Assembly: GCA_017416685.1 (NCBI GenBank)
Contig: JAFQBN010000002.1
Span: 124,001-188,000, forward strand
Source: Oscillospiraceae bacterium
GTDB taxonomy: Bacteria; Bacillota; Clostridia; Oscillospirales; Oscillospiraceae
Direction: 5' to 3'
Length of the DNA stretch: 64,000 nucleotides
Shown: one piece after another, positions 36,660 through 46,300 of the stretch
How positions within the stretch are numbered: the first letter of the stretch is position 1
Layout of the letters: each line of letters opens with the position of its first letter
Position numbers and translations under genes: made by a program
Notes under the pieces: model-generated
Databases searched by the model: none
Told to the model about the DNA's origin: nothing
The model's input: the letters and a program-made list of their open reading frames with translations, nothing else

Positions 36660-36902
36660 GGCAAACTGTCACAATCCTGCCCCGTAAAATTTGTGCAACT
36701 TTCCCGAAATTCACAAAAATCAGCCGCTCTACACAACACTTTCCGTTTTCCCGTTCTTAAAACCGCAGATTTGCATATCATTTTCCCACTTTTCTGTCCA
36801 AAACGGTTTTGGTCAAAAAAACGGTGGCATTTTCACGCTCGCAGTTCCCTCCGAGCTGCCGAAAATTTCTTTTAGTTTTCTTATTTTTTTCGTACAATCC
36901 CC
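36660..36902. other. AT-rich gap before tRNA-Ser
   Basis: I see no gene here. The only structured element is a 15-base palindrome CCAAAACGGTTTTGG at 36798-36812, about 90 bases upstream of the tRNA promoter; short open frames in this stretch are low-complexity and have no ribosome binding site. Confidence 0.5.
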
Positions 36903-36930
36903 TTGACTATCTGAAAAAAACTGATATAAT
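36903..36930 (+). promoter_or_regulatory. Promoter of tRNA-Ser
   Basis: TTGACT (36903-36908) and a consensus TATAAT (36925-36930) are separated by 16 bases, 35 bases before the tRNA. Confidence 0.75.
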
Positions 36931-36965
36931 ACAATTCGTTGTCCGGCGACCGCGGACACGCCGTT

Positions 36966-37057
36966 GGAGAGATGGCTGAGCTGGTCGAAGGCGCACGATT
37001 GGAAATCGTGTAACGGTTAATACCCGTTCGAGGGTTCGAATCCCTCTCTCTCCGCCA
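36966..37057 (+). tRNA. tRNA-Ser (anticodon GGA)
   Basis: The acceptor stem GGAGAGA pairs with TCTCTCC, the D arm is GGCTGAGCTGGTC, the anticodon stem ACGATT / AATCGT presents GGA at 37001-37003, a long variable arm (typical of serine tRNAs) follows, and the T arm reads GGGTTCGAATCCC. The CCA end is encoded (37055-37057). It reads UCC and UCU codons. Confidence 0.97.
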
Positions 37058-37059
37058 AA

Positions 37060-37096
37060 AAAATCCTGAATGCATTTGCATTCAGGATTTTTTCTT
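37060..37096. terminator. Terminator after tRNA-Ser
   Basis: The stem AATCCTGAATGC / GCATTCAGGATT is followed by TTTT on the plus strand and has an A-run on the left, so it may also end the converging DUF4432 gene. Confidence 0.85.
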
Positions 37097-37108
37097 TGCT
37101 CAATTCGT

Positions 37109-38017
37109 TTACAGCTCCCGCACGGACAGCTTCAGCTTAAAGTCGATGCTCTCCCCTGCTTTGATGGTGCTGTAGGTAAACCCATTGTCCAACAGACAGC
37201 TGCACGGCTCCAGACCCAGGGCATAATCGCCGCTGACCATGGACTTCCACTCCACGAAACAGGGCAGCGTGTCCCCGGAGTAGTCCAGCACAAATTCCTT
37301 GCCAATGGTCTTATTGACAATGGATGCCTGCGGGTGGTTCATCTTGATGAAATAGCAGGTTTCCTCAGTGTCTGCCACAGGCTCTTCCATGATAAAGCGA
37401 CTTTCAATGTTCTGCTGCGCCCAATCCGTTCTGCCGCAGCTGCTTTTCTCGTCCAGCCGGACCACCACGCCGGCATCCAGCATGGGGTAGCCAACGTTCA
37501 CATGGTACAGCAGGCAGTAATCCCGATCCTTGAAGCTCAGGTTGGTCAGACAGTCTTCCACCTCGACGCAATCGGCACCCACCGCACAGGTAACCCTGCG
37601 CTTCATGGCCAGATCCTGACCGAAAATTGCCGTATCGCGAATTATGGCCTCCACCTCGATCCCCTGCTCATCGCAGCGGGCCGTCACCACCTGCGCCGGA
37701 ATGGTGTGATATGTCCCGTGGGGAATATATCCTTCACGGTCGCCGATACTGTCCAGACCGCAAGTATAGAGCATACCGCCCTCAAAGCGGTTAAGAAAAT
37801 CCCGGTTCTCTCTGGAGAAGCCGTTCCGGGACACGAAGGACACGTTCTGCCCCTTGTGATAGAGCTGCATGATGTCCAGTCCCTTGCTCACATTCAGCAG
37901 AAAGCGCAGGTTGCCGTTGTCACAGTCGATGACATCAAGGCCGCATTCTTTTCCTTCGGTCATAGTGTACCGCCGCAGAGAGGCTACCTGCTGGAAGTTG
38001 GAGATTTTTCCGTTCAT
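37109..38017 (-). CDS. Aldose 1-epimerase-like protein (DUF4432)
   Basis: This 302-residue protein fits the DUF4432 branch of the galactose mutarotase-like fold. It shows KGLDIMQLYHKGQNVSFVS, FEGGMLYTCGLDSIG, CLLYHVNVGYPMLD and a C-terminal EPCSCLLDNG. The exact sugar substrate is unknown. The start at 38017 follows AGGAGG with 6-base spacing; the ATG at 38023 is too close. It lies divergently from rsmA across an 93-base AT-rich gap containing several TA-rich stretches, where I could not assign single promoters. Confidence 0.82.
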   Translation of the reverse strand: MNGKISNFQQVASLRRYTMTEGKECGLDVIDCDNGNLRFLLNVSKGLDIMQLYHKGQNVSFVSRNGFSRENRDFLNRFEGGMLYTCGLDSIGDREGYIPHGTYHTIPAQVVTARCDEQGIEVEAIIRDTAIFGQDLAMKRRVTCAVGADCVEVEDCLTNLSFKDRDYCLLYHVNVGYPMLDAGVVVRLDEKSSCGRTDWAQQNIESRFIMEEPVADTEETCYFIKMNHPQASIVNKTIGKEFVLDYSGDTLPCFVEWKSMVSGDYALGLEPCSCLLDNGFTYSTIKAGESIDFKLKLSVREL

Positions 38018-38110
38018 CGTCATTCCTCCTGTTGATTTGCTTAAATATATATAGTAAAATCCAATACAGAAACTCTGCGTATATTATATATTGTATAGGA
38101 GGCTGCGTCA

Positions 38111-38971
38111 ATGGACGTATGCAACATCAACGATATTAAAGCACTGCTGGGCCGCCACGGCTTTCATTTCTCCAAGTCCATGGGGCAGAACTTTTTAATT
38201 GAATCCTGGGTCCCGGAGGACATCGCCTCCGCTTCCCGGGCCGATAAGACCTGCTGCGTGCTGGAGATCGGCCCCGGTATCGGTCCCCTGACCCGTCAGC
38301 TGTCCGACCGGGCCGGTAAGGTCGTGGCCGTGGAACTGGACCGCACCCTGCTGCCCATCCTTTCCGAAACGCTGGAGGGCCGGGATAATGTCGAGATCGT
38401 TCCCGGCGACGTGATGAAGCTGGACATTGGCGAGCTGGTCGCGACAAAGTTCGACGGTCTGACCCCTGCCGCCTGCGCCAACCTGCCTTATAATATCACC
38501 ACCCCGGTGCTGACCAAGCTGATCGAAAGCAAGCTGTTTTGCTCCATCACCGTGATGATACAGCGAGAGGTGGCTCTGCGCATCTGTGCCGCACCCGGAA
38601 CCGGCGACTACGGTGCGTTCTCCGTGTTCTGCCAGTACCACACCAACCCGGAGCTGCTCTTCGATGTTCCCCCCACCTGCTTCCTGCCCGCACCCAAGGT
38701 GACCTCTTCCGTCCTGCGGCTGGTCCCCCGCGAAAAACCCGCCGAGGTGGAGGACGAGGATTTCTTCTTCCGGGTGGTCCGCGCCGCCTTTGCCCAGCGG
38801 CGAAAGACCCTGCACAACAGCCTCACCTCCGCTTTGGGCCAGCCTTTTTCCCGGGAAATGATTGCCGAGGCCATTGCCGCCTGCGGCCTGCGCCCCGATG
38901 TAAGGGGCGAACGGCTGGGTATCCCCGAGTTCGCTGCACTTGCAAGCTCCCTTGCCGCCATGATCAAGTAA
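38111..38971 (+). CDS. rsmA: 16S rRNA dimethyladenosine transferase
   Basis: RsmA (KsgA) dimethylates A1518 and A1519 at the 3' end of 16S rRNA during small-subunit maturation. The 286-residue protein has FHFSKSMGQNFLIE, the SAM loop VLEIGPGIGPLTRQL (about residues 49-63), VVAVELDRTL, and the catalytic motif NLPYNITTPVL (about 125). The C-terminal helical domain includes RRKTLHNSL. Family length is normal. It is a single gene ended by a strong terminator. Confidence 0.96.
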   Translation: MDVCNINDIKALLGRHGFHFSKSMGQNFLIESWVPEDIASASRADKTCCVLEIGPGIGPLTRQLSDRAGKVVAVELDRTLLPILSETLEGRDNVEIVPGDVMKLDIGELVATKFDGLTPAACANLPYNITTPVLTKLIESKLFCSITVMIQREVALRICAAPGTGDYGAFSVFCQYHTNPELLFDVPPTCFLPAPKVTSSVLRLVPREKPAEVEDEDFFFRVVRAAFAQRRKTLHNSLTSALGQPFSREMIAEAIAACGLRPDVRGERLGIPEFAALASSLAAMIK

Positions 38972-39013
38972 AAAAAAGACCGTGTACCACACTGGTACAC
39001 GGTCTTTTTTTCA
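38971..39013. terminator. Terminator between rsmA and the lipoprotein gene
   Basis: A stem GACCGTGTACC / GGTACACGGTC sits between AAAAAAA and TTTTTTT, so it works in both directions. The lipoprotein stop codon (39011) lies in its right tail. Confidence 0.9.
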
Positions 39014-39532
39014 TTCTCCGAATACAGGCTGCTCCGCAGGCGGCAGGGCGCACAGGTCCTCCCCTGCTCCCTCCCTGATCTCGTCGAGGGTTTCCGCCAG
39101 CCAATTTATCTGGTCCTCGGTCAGCTGGCACTGCTTTTCGCCGAGCCTGACATATCCGGCCGTCAGGTTGATGCCGTACTCCGCCTGCTCAAATTCCGTT
39201 TCCACGTAGTATTCCGGCAGACAGCGGCAAATATTATCACTGTAGTCCAGCCAGCGCAGGAAATCACTCAACCCCACGGAACTTCCGCCCCAAAAGGATC
39301 GCTCCCAGCGCTCAGTCTGCTTCCCCGGCTTGTCACAGCGCACGGTGGTAACGGTGTTGCCGCAGTAGCCCACCGGGTCGTGATGGATCACATTATCACC
39401 CTTGGGCGCGACGTGGTCGTGTTCCGGCAGGGACACTCCCGCATCTACCGCGAAAGGATCTACGCTGCATCCTGTAAGCATGAGTGCAGCAAGGCCAAGC
39501 ACCACACAGCAGCACAAAATACGACGTCTCAC
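39011..39532 (-). CDS. Hypothetical lipoprotein
   Basis: This 173-residue protein starts at a GTG (39532) and has a signal peptide with the lipobox LTGC (Cys at about residue 22), so it should be anchored to the outer face of the membrane. No known domain was recognised. It has five further cysteines and an acidic C-terminus. It overlaps the DUF4349 gene by four bases (GTGA), so the two are probably translated together. Confidence 0.7.
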   Translation of the reverse strand: MRRRILCCCVVLGLAALMLTGCSVDPFAVDAGVSLPEHDHVAPKGDNVIHHDPVGYCGNTVTTVRCDKPGKQTERWERSFWGGSSVGLSDFLRWLDYSDNICRCLPEYYVETEFEQAEYGINLTAGYVRLGEKQCQLTEDQINWLAETLDEIREGAGEDLCALPPAEQPVFGE

Positions 39533-40491
39533 TGCTCTTTTTCCTCCGCTGCAGCCTTAGCCGCCCTCTTCGCCCTGCGCACCTTGACATACTTTCTGCC
39601 CGCGAACACACCGCCTACGGCCACAACGGCGAGGATGACAAGACCAATGAGGTTGTAGCTGACCCACACAAGGAAGTTCTGTACACCATCCACCACATCG
39701 CCGGCGCTGCTGATAATGCCGGTCTTCATGCGCTGCAGCAGACCTGCCTGCTGACCGGGGTCATCGGTGATGCGCTGCATCTCCTGAATATTTACGTCGA
39801 TGGTAGCGTAGCCAACCAGACTGTCATAGCGCCTCAGCTGGGATGTGTACTGCTCGATCTGGTACTCCACGTCTGCCAGTGCGTTTTCCAGCGCGATGAT
39901 GTCCTCCATGTTCCTGGCCTGCTTCAAAAGCTGCTGCAGCCGTTCCTGCTTGGTGCGCTGGGTGGTCAGACGGCTCTCCGCATCAAAGTACTCCTGTCCC
40001 ACATCCTGAGTGCTTTCGGTCCGTCTGGACAGATAGCCTATGCCGTCGATCTGACTCATAAAGCTGTCGTAGGACTCGGCAGGGATGCGCACCACATAAT
40101 AGCCCGAACGGTGGCTGCCCTGATTGTAATAGCCGCCGCTGTAAAGCTCGGCATTCTCATAATAGCCGTTCAGGCTCAGCACCAGCTGCTCCAGCGCCGC
40201 AACAGACTTGTCAAACTCCACCGTCTGCACCTGCAGGTTGGCCCGGCGAATGAGCTTGACCCCGCTGTTTTGATATACGCTCTGGGACGCAGCTGCTTGG
40301 GCCATGGGCTTGACTTCCTCCCGCATTGCACTGTCAAACAATGCCTCACCGGCTGCCACATCGGTACTCATCATCTCATTTTTGTACTTGTACCCGCCGT
40401 CGTCTGCCGCCGTCCCGGCGGACTGCGCGCCGCAGGCGGCAAGGGACATCACCAGCAGAACACACACAAAGCCCGCAAACAGTTTTTTCAT
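39529..40491 (-). CDS. DUF4349 family envelope protein
   Basis: This 320-residue protein has a lipobox-type signal (SLAAC, Cys at about 20), the DUF4349 core (about residues 75-240) with RRANLQVQTVEFDKS and YVVRIPAESYDSFM, a coiled-coil stretch rich in Glu and Leu (about 170-205), a C-terminal membrane segment (VSYNLIGLVILAVVAVGGVF) and a basic tail. The function is unknown. It is the first gene of a two-gene unit with the lipoprotein at 39011-39532. Confidence 0.85.
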   Translation of the reverse strand: MKKLFAGFVCVLLVMSLAACGAQSAGTAADDGGYKYKNEMMSTDVAAGEALFDSAMREEVKPMAQAAASQSVYQNSGVKLIRRANLQVQTVEFDKSVAALEQLVLSLNGYYENAELYSGGYYNQGSHRSGYYVVRIPAESYDSFMSQIDGIGYLSRRTESTQDVGQEYFDAESRLTTQRTKQERLQQLLKQARNMEDIIALENALADVEYQIEQYTSQLRRYDSLVGYATIDVNIQEMQRITDDPGQQAGLLQRMKTGIISSAGDVVDGVQNFLVWVSYNLIGLVILAVVAVGGVFAGRKYVKVRRAKRAAKAAAEEKEQ

Positions 40492-40602
40492 AGAAATACC
40501 TCCTTCGTTTTATCCTCTTACCCACAAAGACGCAATCACGCGCCGCGCGTCGCACGAACAGGCCGCTTTTTTCATAGGATGGAAAAAACAGGAGGTATCG
40601 CC

Positions 40603-41346
40603 ATGCCCACCATCTATCTCTCTCCATCCACGCAGGAAAACAATCTGTTCGTCAGCGGCGGCAGCGAGGAATATTATATGAATCTCATCGCCGATGCCAT
40701 GATCCCATACCTGAACGCATCCGGTATCCAGTATGTACGCAACACACCCCAGATGAATGCGAGCAGCTCCATCGCCGCCTCCAACGCCGGACAGTACGAC
40801 CTGCACGTTGCCATCCACTCCAACGCCGCCCCGGAGGGCCGCTACGGCACCGCCCGAGGCTCTATCGTCTTTTACTACCCCGGCAGCGTTCAAGGACGCA
40901 GAGCGGCGGAGATCATGGCAAAGAACCTGCGCAGTATTTATCCCCTGCCCGACCTTGTCCGCGCCGAAGCTTCCACCCGAATCGGCGAGCTGCGTCTGAC
41001 CCGGGCCCCCTCCGTTTTTCTGGAGCTTGCCTTCCACGACAACACCGACGACGCCGCGTGGCTGAAGAACAATATTGATGCCATTGCCCGCAATCTCGTC
41101 CTGTCTCTGACCGAATACTTCGGCATCCCGTTCCTGACCCCACAAACGCCCCGTCAGGGCCGGGTAGATACCGATGGCGCAAATCTGAATATCCGCTCCC
41201 GGCCCAATACCGGCGCCCCCATTCTCACCCAGGCTTATGACGGCGCGCCGATCACGATCCTCAACCAGTCGTCACAGGGATGGTATCTGGTCCGTTACAA
41301 CGGTGTGACCGGCTACGCCAGCGGCGAATATATCACTATGACGTGA
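40603..41346 (+). CDS. N-acetylmuramoyl-L-alanine amidase with SH3 domain
   Basis: This 247-residue protein has an Amidase_3 domain (about residues 1-175) and a C-terminal bacterial SH3 domain (about 187-247, NLNIRSRPNTGAPIL). The zinc ligands of the family are partly visible: HVAIHSNA and the glutamate in SVFLELAFHDN. The start at 40603 follows AGGAGG. There is no signal peptide, so either it acts inside a compartment such as the mother cell or it is released by lysis. No phage genes are adjacent. Confidence 0.87.
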   Translation: MPTIYLSPSTQENNLFVSGGSEEYYMNLIADAMIPYLNASGIQYVRNTPQMNASSSIAASNAGQYDLHVAIHSNAAPEGRYGTARGSIVFYYPGSVQGRRAAEIMAKNLRSIYPLPDLVRAEASTRIGELRLTRAPSVFLELAFHDNTDDAAWLKNNIDAIARNLVLSLTEYFGIPFLTPQTPRQGRVDTDGANLNIRSRPNTGAPILTQAYDGAPITILNQSSQGWYLVRYNGVTGYASGEYITMT

Positions 41347-41363
41347 TTTTCCCTTTGCGGCAC

Positions 41364-41392
41364 TTGAAACTATTTCCCGCTTGTAGTAGAAT
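41364..41392 (+). promoter_or_regulatory. Promoter of the hotdog-ybaK unit
   Basis: TTGAAA (41364-41369) and TAGAAT (41387-41392) are separated by 17 bases, 33 bases before the thioesterase start. Confidence 0.7.
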
Positions 41393-41425
41393 ATGGTCAA
41401 ATTCTGAACAAAGGAGGACATTCCC

Positions 41426-41818
41426 ATGTCCATTGAAGTTGGTCTGCGCGGCCGCGCAGAAACCGTAGTTGATAGCACCAACACCGCCGCCGCTGCCGGC
41501 TCCGGCAGCCTGACTGTGTTCGGCACCCCCTTTATGGTTGCCCTGATGGAGAAGGCCGCCTCCGAGTCCTTCCTCCCCCACCTGCCCGCCGGTGACAGCT
41601 CTGTTGGTACCAAGGTCAACATTGACCACGTGTCCGCCACCCCCCTTGGCATGAAGGTCTGGGCAGAGAGCGAAGTCACGCTGGTGGACGGCAAGCGCAT
41701 CGAGCTGACCGTTACCGCCTACGATGAAAAGGGCCTGATCGGTAAAGGCACCCATGAGCGTTTCCTCATCACCGACGAGCGTTTTCTCGCCAAGACCGCC
41801 CGAAAGCTGGAGGGCTGA
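41426..41818 (+). CDS. Hotdog-fold thioesterase family protein
   Basis: This 130-residue protein resembles the fluoroacetyl-CoA thioesterase-like hotdog family. Typical landmarks are VFGTPFMVALMEKAA, SVGTKVNIDHVSATPLG and the C-terminal KGTHERFLI segment. The natural substrate is unknown. It starts after AAAGGAGG and is followed 3 bases later by the YbaK gene. Confidence 0.85.
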   Translation: MSIEVGLRGRAETVVDSTNTAAAAGSGSLTVFGTPFMVALMEKAASESFLPHLPAGDSSVGTKVNIDHVSATPLGMKVWAESEVTLVDGKRIELTVTAYDEKGLIGKGTHERFLITDERFLAKTARKLEG

Positions 41819-41821
41819 GCC

Positions 41822-42301
41822 ATGTCCATCGAACTGGTCCGTGAGTACTTCCGCCCTTTGGGCCGCGAGGGTGACATCCTCGAGTTTGCGGTGTCCAGCG
41901 CCACGGTAGAGCTGGCCGCTCAGGCCGTTGGGGTCATCCCCGCCCGCATTGCCAAGACCCTGTCCTTCCTTGTTGATGAAGGCTGCGTACTGGTGGTGGC
42001 CGCCGGCGATGCCAAGATCGACAACAGCAAGTTCAAGGGGTTCTTCCACACCAAGGCCAAGATGCTCTCCGCCGAGCAGGTGTCCGAATTCACCGGTCAC
42101 GCCATCGGCGGCGTATGTCCCTTCGGCAATCCCGCCGGTGTGCGCACCTATCTGGACGTCTCGCTCCGGCGATTCGATACCGTCTTCCCCGCTGCCGGCA
42201 GCAGCAACTCCGCCATCGAGCTGACCTGTGAGGAGCTTGCACAGTACTCCAACAGTCTGGGTTGGATCGACGTGTGCAAAGGCTGGCAGGACGAAGAATA
42301 A
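41822..42301 (+). CDS. YbaK/ProX-type aminoacyl-tRNA deacylase
   Basis: This 159-residue protein belongs to the YbaK/EbsC family, which hydrolyses mischarged aminoacyl-tRNAs in trans. It has IAKTLSFLVDEG with the conserved lysine, GDAKIDNSKFK, and the GGVCPFGNPAGV signature (about residues 96-107). The exact specificity (Cys-tRNA-Pro or another) cannot be read from sequence alone. It is the second gene of a two-gene unit. Confidence 0.9.
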   Translation: MSIELVREYFRPLGREGDILEFAVSSATVELAAQAVGVIPARIAKTLSFLVDEGCVLVVAAGDAKIDNSKFKGFFHTKAKMLSAEQVSEFTGHAIGGVCPFGNPAGVRTYLDVSLRRFDTVFPAAGSSNSAIELTCEELAQYSNSLGWIDVCKGWQDEE

Positions 42302-42305
42302 GCAA

Positions 42306-42345
42306 ACAAAAAGCACCTCATCCGATCGGATGAGGTGCTTTTTTC
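42306..42345. terminator. Terminator between ybaK and the GT2 gene
   Basis: A stem AAGCACCTCATCCGA / TCGGATGAGGTGCTT is flanked by A and T runs and separates two converging genes. Confidence 0.9.
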
Positions 42346-43291
42346 ATCTTTTTTTGTAAGGCTGCGTATTGCTCTCGCGGCAGATAAAGATGGGACGGTT
42401 CTTGACCTCCAAATAGGTCTTGGCCAAATACTCGCCCAAAATACCCATGCAGAACAGCTGCAGACCGCCCACAAACAGGATCACACAGACCAGCGACGGC
42501 CAGCCGGCCACCGGGTCACCAAACAGCAGCGTACGGACAATAATGACCAGAATAAATACAAAGGCCAGCAAACAGCACACAATGCCCGTTACCGCGGCGA
42601 TGGCAAGGGGCGCGGCAGAAAAGGCCACAATACCCTCGATGCTGTACAGCAGCAGTTTCCAGAAGGACCACTTGGTCTCCCCCGCCGCCCGCTCGATATT
42701 CTCGTACTCCAGCCACTTGGTCTTATAGCCGACCCAGCCGTACAACCCCTTGGAAAAGCGGTTGTACTCCCCCAGTTCCAGAAGGGAGTTGACGAATTTA
42801 CGGGTCATCAGGCGGTAATCCCGGGCGCCATCCACCATCTCTGTCTTGGAGATACGGCGCATCAGCTTGTAGAAACAGCGGGCAAAGAAGGAACGGATGG
42901 GCGGCTCTCCCTTGCGGGTCACCCGGCGGGTGGCAACGGAGTCATACCCCTCGTTCTTAATGGCATCCATCATCTCCGGCAGCAGAGCAGGCGGGTCCTG
43001 CAGGTCGGCGTCCATCACCGCCACATAATCGCCGCCGACATGGGTAAATCCGGCGTACATTGCAGCCTCCTTGCCGAAGTTGCGGGAGAAAGACACATAC
43101 TTCACCCGCTCATCCTGCCCGGCAAGTCCACGAATGACCTCCATGGTCCCGTCCTTGGAGCCATCGTCCACAAACAGGAACTCAAAGTCATACTCCCCCA
43201 TCAGGCCGGCCACGCGGGTGACCTCCTCATAAAACAGGGGCAATACCTCCTGCTCGTTGTAGCAAGGTACGATAATTGAGATTTTTTCCAT
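42344..43291 (-). CDS. Membrane GT2 glycosyltransferase (GtrB type)
   Basis: This 315-residue protein has an N-terminal GT-A domain (IIVPCYNEQEVLP, the DxD in AVMDADLQDPP at about residue 95) and two C-terminal membrane segments (about 235-260 and 268-290). This is the architecture of polyprenyl-phosphate sugar transferases such as GtrB. The start at 43291 (MEKISIIVPC) follows AAGGTG; a GTG at 43300 is too close. It follows polC by 41 bases and may use the carrier lipid made by uppS of the same run; this is inference. Confidence 0.9.
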   Translation of the reverse strand: MEKISIIVPCYNEQEVLPLFYEEVTRVAGLMGEYDFEFLFVDDGSKDGTMEVIRGLAGQDERVKYVSFSRNFGKEAAMYAGFTHVGGDYVAVMDADLQDPPALLPEMMDAIKNEGYDSVATRRVTRKGEPPIRSFFARCFYKLMRRISKTEMVDGARDYRLMTRKFVNSLLELGEYNRFSKGLYGWVGYKTKWLEYENIERAAGETKWSFWKLLLYSIEGIVAFSAAPLAIAAVTGIVCCLLAFVFILVIIVRTLLFGDPVAGWPSLVCVILFVGGLQLFCMGILGEYLAKTYLEVKNRPIFICRESNTQPYKKR

Positions 43292-43332
43292 TTCCGTCAC
43301 CTTCCCGGTTCGGATTTTATATTGCTATCCTA

Positions 43333-46300
43333 TCACAGCATGGAGAACAGGTCAAGCTGACTGGTTTCGGGCAGTGTCCCGAAGGCTCCCGCCGCCTTCA
43401 GCAGTTCAATGTGGGTCTTGGACACCTTGGGGCAGGCGGCGGACATCTCCTCAATGGAGACAAACTGCTTGCCGCGGCACTGCTCCACAATGGACAACGC
43501 CGCCGTTTCGCCAAGTCCCGCCACGGACACGAAGGGCGGACGCAGCGTCCCTTCCTCCTCGTTCATGGTGAAGTTGATGGCATCGGACTGATAGATGTCG
43601 ATATTGCGGAAGGAGAAGCCGCGCAGATAGAACTCGTAGCACACCTCCAGCGTGGTGAGCATGTCCTGCTCCACGGCGGAGGCCTCCTTATCCTTGAGCT
43701 GGATCTCCCGCATTTTCCGCTTGACCACATCCATTCCCCGGCACATGAACGCCTCGTCAAAGGCCTTGGCCCGGATGGAAAAATAGGCCGCGTAGAACGC
43801 CAGCGGACGGTGTACCTTAAACCACGCAATGCGGAAGGCCATCATCACGTAGGCCACCGCGTGGGCCTTGGGGAACAGATAGGCAATCTTCTTGCAGGAG
43901 TCGATGTACCACTGTGGCACACCGGCGGCTTTCATGTCGTCCTCCGCCCCCTCGGGCAGACCGCGGCCCTTACGCACCGCCTCCATGATCTTAAAGGCAC
44001 GCTTGGGAGCAATGCCCTTGGAGATCAGGAAAATCATAATGTCATCACGGCAGCCGATGGCCTCGTTGACCTTGGCAGTTCCGGAGGTGATCAGGTCCTT
44101 TGCATTGCCCAGCCACACGTCGGTTCCGTGAGAGAAACCGGACAGGCGCACCAGGGTATCGAACTGGTCCGGCTGGGTGTCCTCCAGCATACCGCGGACA
44201 AAGGTAGTGCCGAACTCCGGGATGGCTGTGCCGCCGGTTGGGCCCAGCACGGGATCATCCTCATACCCCAGCGCCTTTGATTTGCTGAAGATGGACATGG
44301 TATCCTTGTCGTCCAGCGGGATCTTTTGCGGATCTACCCCGGTCAGGTCCTGCAGCATGCGGATCATAGACGGGTCATCGTGACCCAGAATGTCCAGCTT
44401 CAAGAGGTTGGACTCCATGGAATGGTATTCAAAATGGGTCGTAATGATGTCGCTGTTTGGGTCGTCCGCCGGGTGCTGAACGGGACAGAAATCATAGATT
44501 TCCTTGTCCTGTGGGATGACCACCATGCCGCCGGGATGCTGACCCGTGGTGCGCTTGACGCCGGTGCATCCGATGGCAAGGCGGTTCTCCTCCGCCTTGG
44601 ATGCGATCTGGCCATGCTCGTCCAGATACTTCTTCACATAGCCAAAGGCGGTCTTTTCCGCCACCGTACCCACCGTACCGGCGCGGAACACGTGGGTTTG
44701 TCCAAACAATTCAAAGGTGTAGCGGTGGGCGTTGCCCTGATACTCGCCGGAAAAATTCAGGTCAATGTCCGGCACCTTGTCGCCGCCGAAGCCAAGGAAC
44801 GTCTCAAAGGGGATGTTAAATCCGTCTTTGGCGTAGGGCGTGCCGCACACCGGACAGTTCATGTCCGGCATATCCGCACCGCAGCCGTAGGGATGCTCCG
44901 GGTCCTGTGCGTAGTCAAAGTCCGAGTGCTTACAGTTGGGACAGCGATAGTGGGCCGGCAGGGAGTTCACTTCCGTAATGCCGGACATAAACGCCACTAG
45001 GGATGATCCCACCGAACCGCGGGAGCCAACCAGATAGCCATGGGCAAGAGAGTCCTGCACCAGCTTCTGGGCGGACATATAAATCACGTCGTACTTGCAG
45101 CCGATGATATCGCCCAACTCGGTATTCAGGCGATCCACCACGATCTGAGGGGGCTGCTCACCGTAAAGCTCATGTGCTTTACCCCACACCAGCCGCTTGA
45201 GTTCCCCGTCGGAATCTTCCAGTTTTGGAGCAAACAGGCCCTTGGGAAGCGGCACAACGTTCTCACACCAGTCGGCGATCAGGTTGGTGTTGGTGACTAC
45301 CACTTCTTTGGCCACATCTTCACCCAGATAGGCAAACTCCTCCAGCATTTCGTCGGTGGTTTTGAAGTAGATGGGCAGCGGCTCGTCCGCATCTTCAAAA
45401 CCCTTGGACGCCAACAGGATATGGCGGTAGATCTCATCCTCCGGGTCCATAAAATGCACGTCGCCGGTGGCGCACACAGGCTTGTTCAAGTCCCGACCCA
45501 GCTGTACGATGGCACGGTTAAAGTCCCGCAGGTCCTCCACGCTGTTGACCATGCCCTTGCGCAGCATAAACATGTTGTTGCACACGGGCTGGATTTCCAG
45601 GTAGTCGTACCACGCACCGATCCGCTTCAGCTCGTCCCAGCTCTTGCCCTCCACCAGCGCACCGAACAGCTCGCCGGCCTCACAGGCAGAACCGATGATA
45701 AGTCCCTCGCGGTTTTCATTGATCAAACTCTTGGGAATGATGGGGTAGCGCTTGAAATGCTCCAGATGGGCCAAAGAGATCAGCTTATACAGGTTGCGCA
45801 GGCCCTCCTGATTTTTGGCAAGGATGATCAGGTGTTTGGGCTGGCGCTTTACCTTGCTTCCCGCCTGACTGCGCAGCGGCTCCATGGCGGGGTTGATCTG
45901 CTGCAGGGTGCTGACACCCAGCGCATTCAGCTTTTCAAACAGGGGCGGCAGCATATAGGCCACAGTGACGGCATCGTCGCTGGCCCGGTGGTGGTTGAAC
46001 TCCGGCAGGCGCAGGTACTCCGCTACGATGTCCAGCTTGTACTTGCCCAGCTCCGGCAGCAGGTTTTGGGCCAGCACCAGGCTGTCCAAAGATGTATTGG
46101 TAAACGGGATGTTGCAGCGGCGGCAGCCCTCGGCAATGAAGCTCATGTCGAAGTCCGCGTTGTGGGCTGCCAGCGGCCGATCCCCCACAAAGTCCAAAAA
46201 TGCCCGCAGGGCCTCCTCCTGAGAGGGCGCACCCTTCAGCATTTCATCCGTAATTCCGGTCAGCCGGATGTTCTCCGGGTCCAGAATGCGGCCGGGGTCT

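Noticed and set aside
40492..41346. Amidase as a prophage endolysin
   Set aside because: No holin, terminase, portal, tail or integrase genes are nearby; neighbours are envelope and housekeeping genes.
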